Positions 6,487 to 6,678 of a stretch of DNA of 6,678 nucleotides are shown piece by piece. The notes beneath the pieces are model-generated. The model had not been told where the DNA came from. It saw only the letters and a list, made by a program, of their open reading frames with translations, and ran no database searches. The stretch comes from Nanobdellota archaeon (lineage in GTDB: Archaea; Thermoproteota; Nitrososphaeria; Nitrososphaerales; Nitrosopumilaceae). Every line of letters starts with the position of its first letter. Positions within the stretch are counted from its first letter, which is position 1. Location of the stretch: positions 1-6,678 of the forward strand of contig JAAUVF010000050.1 of NCBI GenBank assembly GCA_012030815.1, in the 5' to 3' direction. The position numbers were made by a program, and so were the translations under genes.

Positions 6487-6678
6487 TCATTCATCTTTTT
6501 TCTCAAGATCAAGTGAAATCGAGTTAATACAATATCTGAGATTGGTTGGCTTTGGTCCATCATCAAAGACGTGGCCTAAATGTGCACCACATTTCTTACA
6601 GTTTACCTCTGTCCGTACCATTCCATAAGTATTGTCTGATATGTATTCGATTTTTTCATCTGAAAGAGGTTGCCAAAA
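6487..6678 (-). CDS. msrB: Peptide-methionine (R)-S-oxide reductase MsrB, N-terminal half missing at window edge
   Basis: Reduces methionine-R-sulfoxide in oxidised proteins, normally with thioredoxin as electron donor, in the cytoplasm. The C-terminal 63 residues are visible in an intact frame that runs off the right edge, beginning [12 protein letters not shown], which follows the family's GWPSFW motif. CKKC (fragment residues 27-30) supplies two zinc-binding cysteines, GHVFDDGP (35-42) is the conserved loop, and RYCINS (48-53) carries the catalytic Cys at fragment residue 50. The stop is TGA at 6487-6489, after LEKKDE. About half of the usual length of roughly 130 residues is seen. The 130 bases between this stop and hom contain a candidate hom promoter, so a separate transcript for hom is likely. 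Confidence 0.93.
   Translation of the reverse strand, partial: FWQPLSDEKIEYISDNTYGMVRTEVNCKKCGAHLGHVFDDGPKPTNLRYCINSISLDLEKKDE

Noticed and set aside
6378..6494. Possible 38-residue small protein starting [16 protein letters not shown] between msrB and hom
   Set aside because: Its start lies inside the msrB end and its last codons coincide with the candidate hom TATA box. I recognise no family, and the longer version from 6566 is out of frame with msrB. Chance open frame is more likely.

Overview
The window looks like the chromosome of an ammonia-oxidising thaumarchaeon (Nitrososphaerota, Nitrosopumilus/Nitrosarchaeum-like). The evidence is the low G+C content, the frequent TTG/GTG starts, TATA-like boxes about 25 bases upstream of start codons (leaderless transcripts), an archaeal proteasome beta subunit, an archaeal TrmI tRNA methyltransferase and an archaeal PUA-domain protein of the MCT-1 type. 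The genus assignment rests on remembered protein similarity, not on a search.

Layout from left to right: (1) a minus-strand gene for a small secreted, coiled-coil-like protein runs off the left edge; (2) a plus-strand cluster holds tRNA m1A methyltransferase (trmI), ADP-dependent NAD(P)HX dehydratase (nnrD) and an M20 metallopeptidase; (3) a minus-strand DoxX-family membrane protein is convergent with the peptidase and shares its stop bases; (4) a proteasome beta subunit (psmB) is divergent from DoxX; (5) a 234-base convergent intergenic region contains two perfect palindromes; (6) a minus-strand block holds msrB (cut by the right edge), homoserine dehydrogenase (hom) and a PUA-domain RNA-binding protein, the last two overlapping by TTGA.

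The genes are mostly housekeeping: tRNA modification, repair of damaged nicotinamide cofactors, peptide turnover, proteasomal degradation, methionine sulfoxide repair, aspartate-family amino acid synthesis and a probable translation factor. I see no mobile element, CRISPR array, tRNA, rRNA or defence system.

The dominant oddity is that six of the nine genes are broken by single-base indels in short A or T runs (ten inferred sites: eight missing bases, two extra). Each gene is restored to full length with its family motifs by a one-base correction at each site. I read this as sequence error from a homopolymer-prone method rather than decay, because essential single-copy genes are hit. The frameshifted genes are therefore given as whole genes. 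The best biological observation is that the restored proteasome beta subunit has Ala, not Thr, at the catalytic position 1, so it is probably a non-catalytic partner subunit. I found no convincing new system here.
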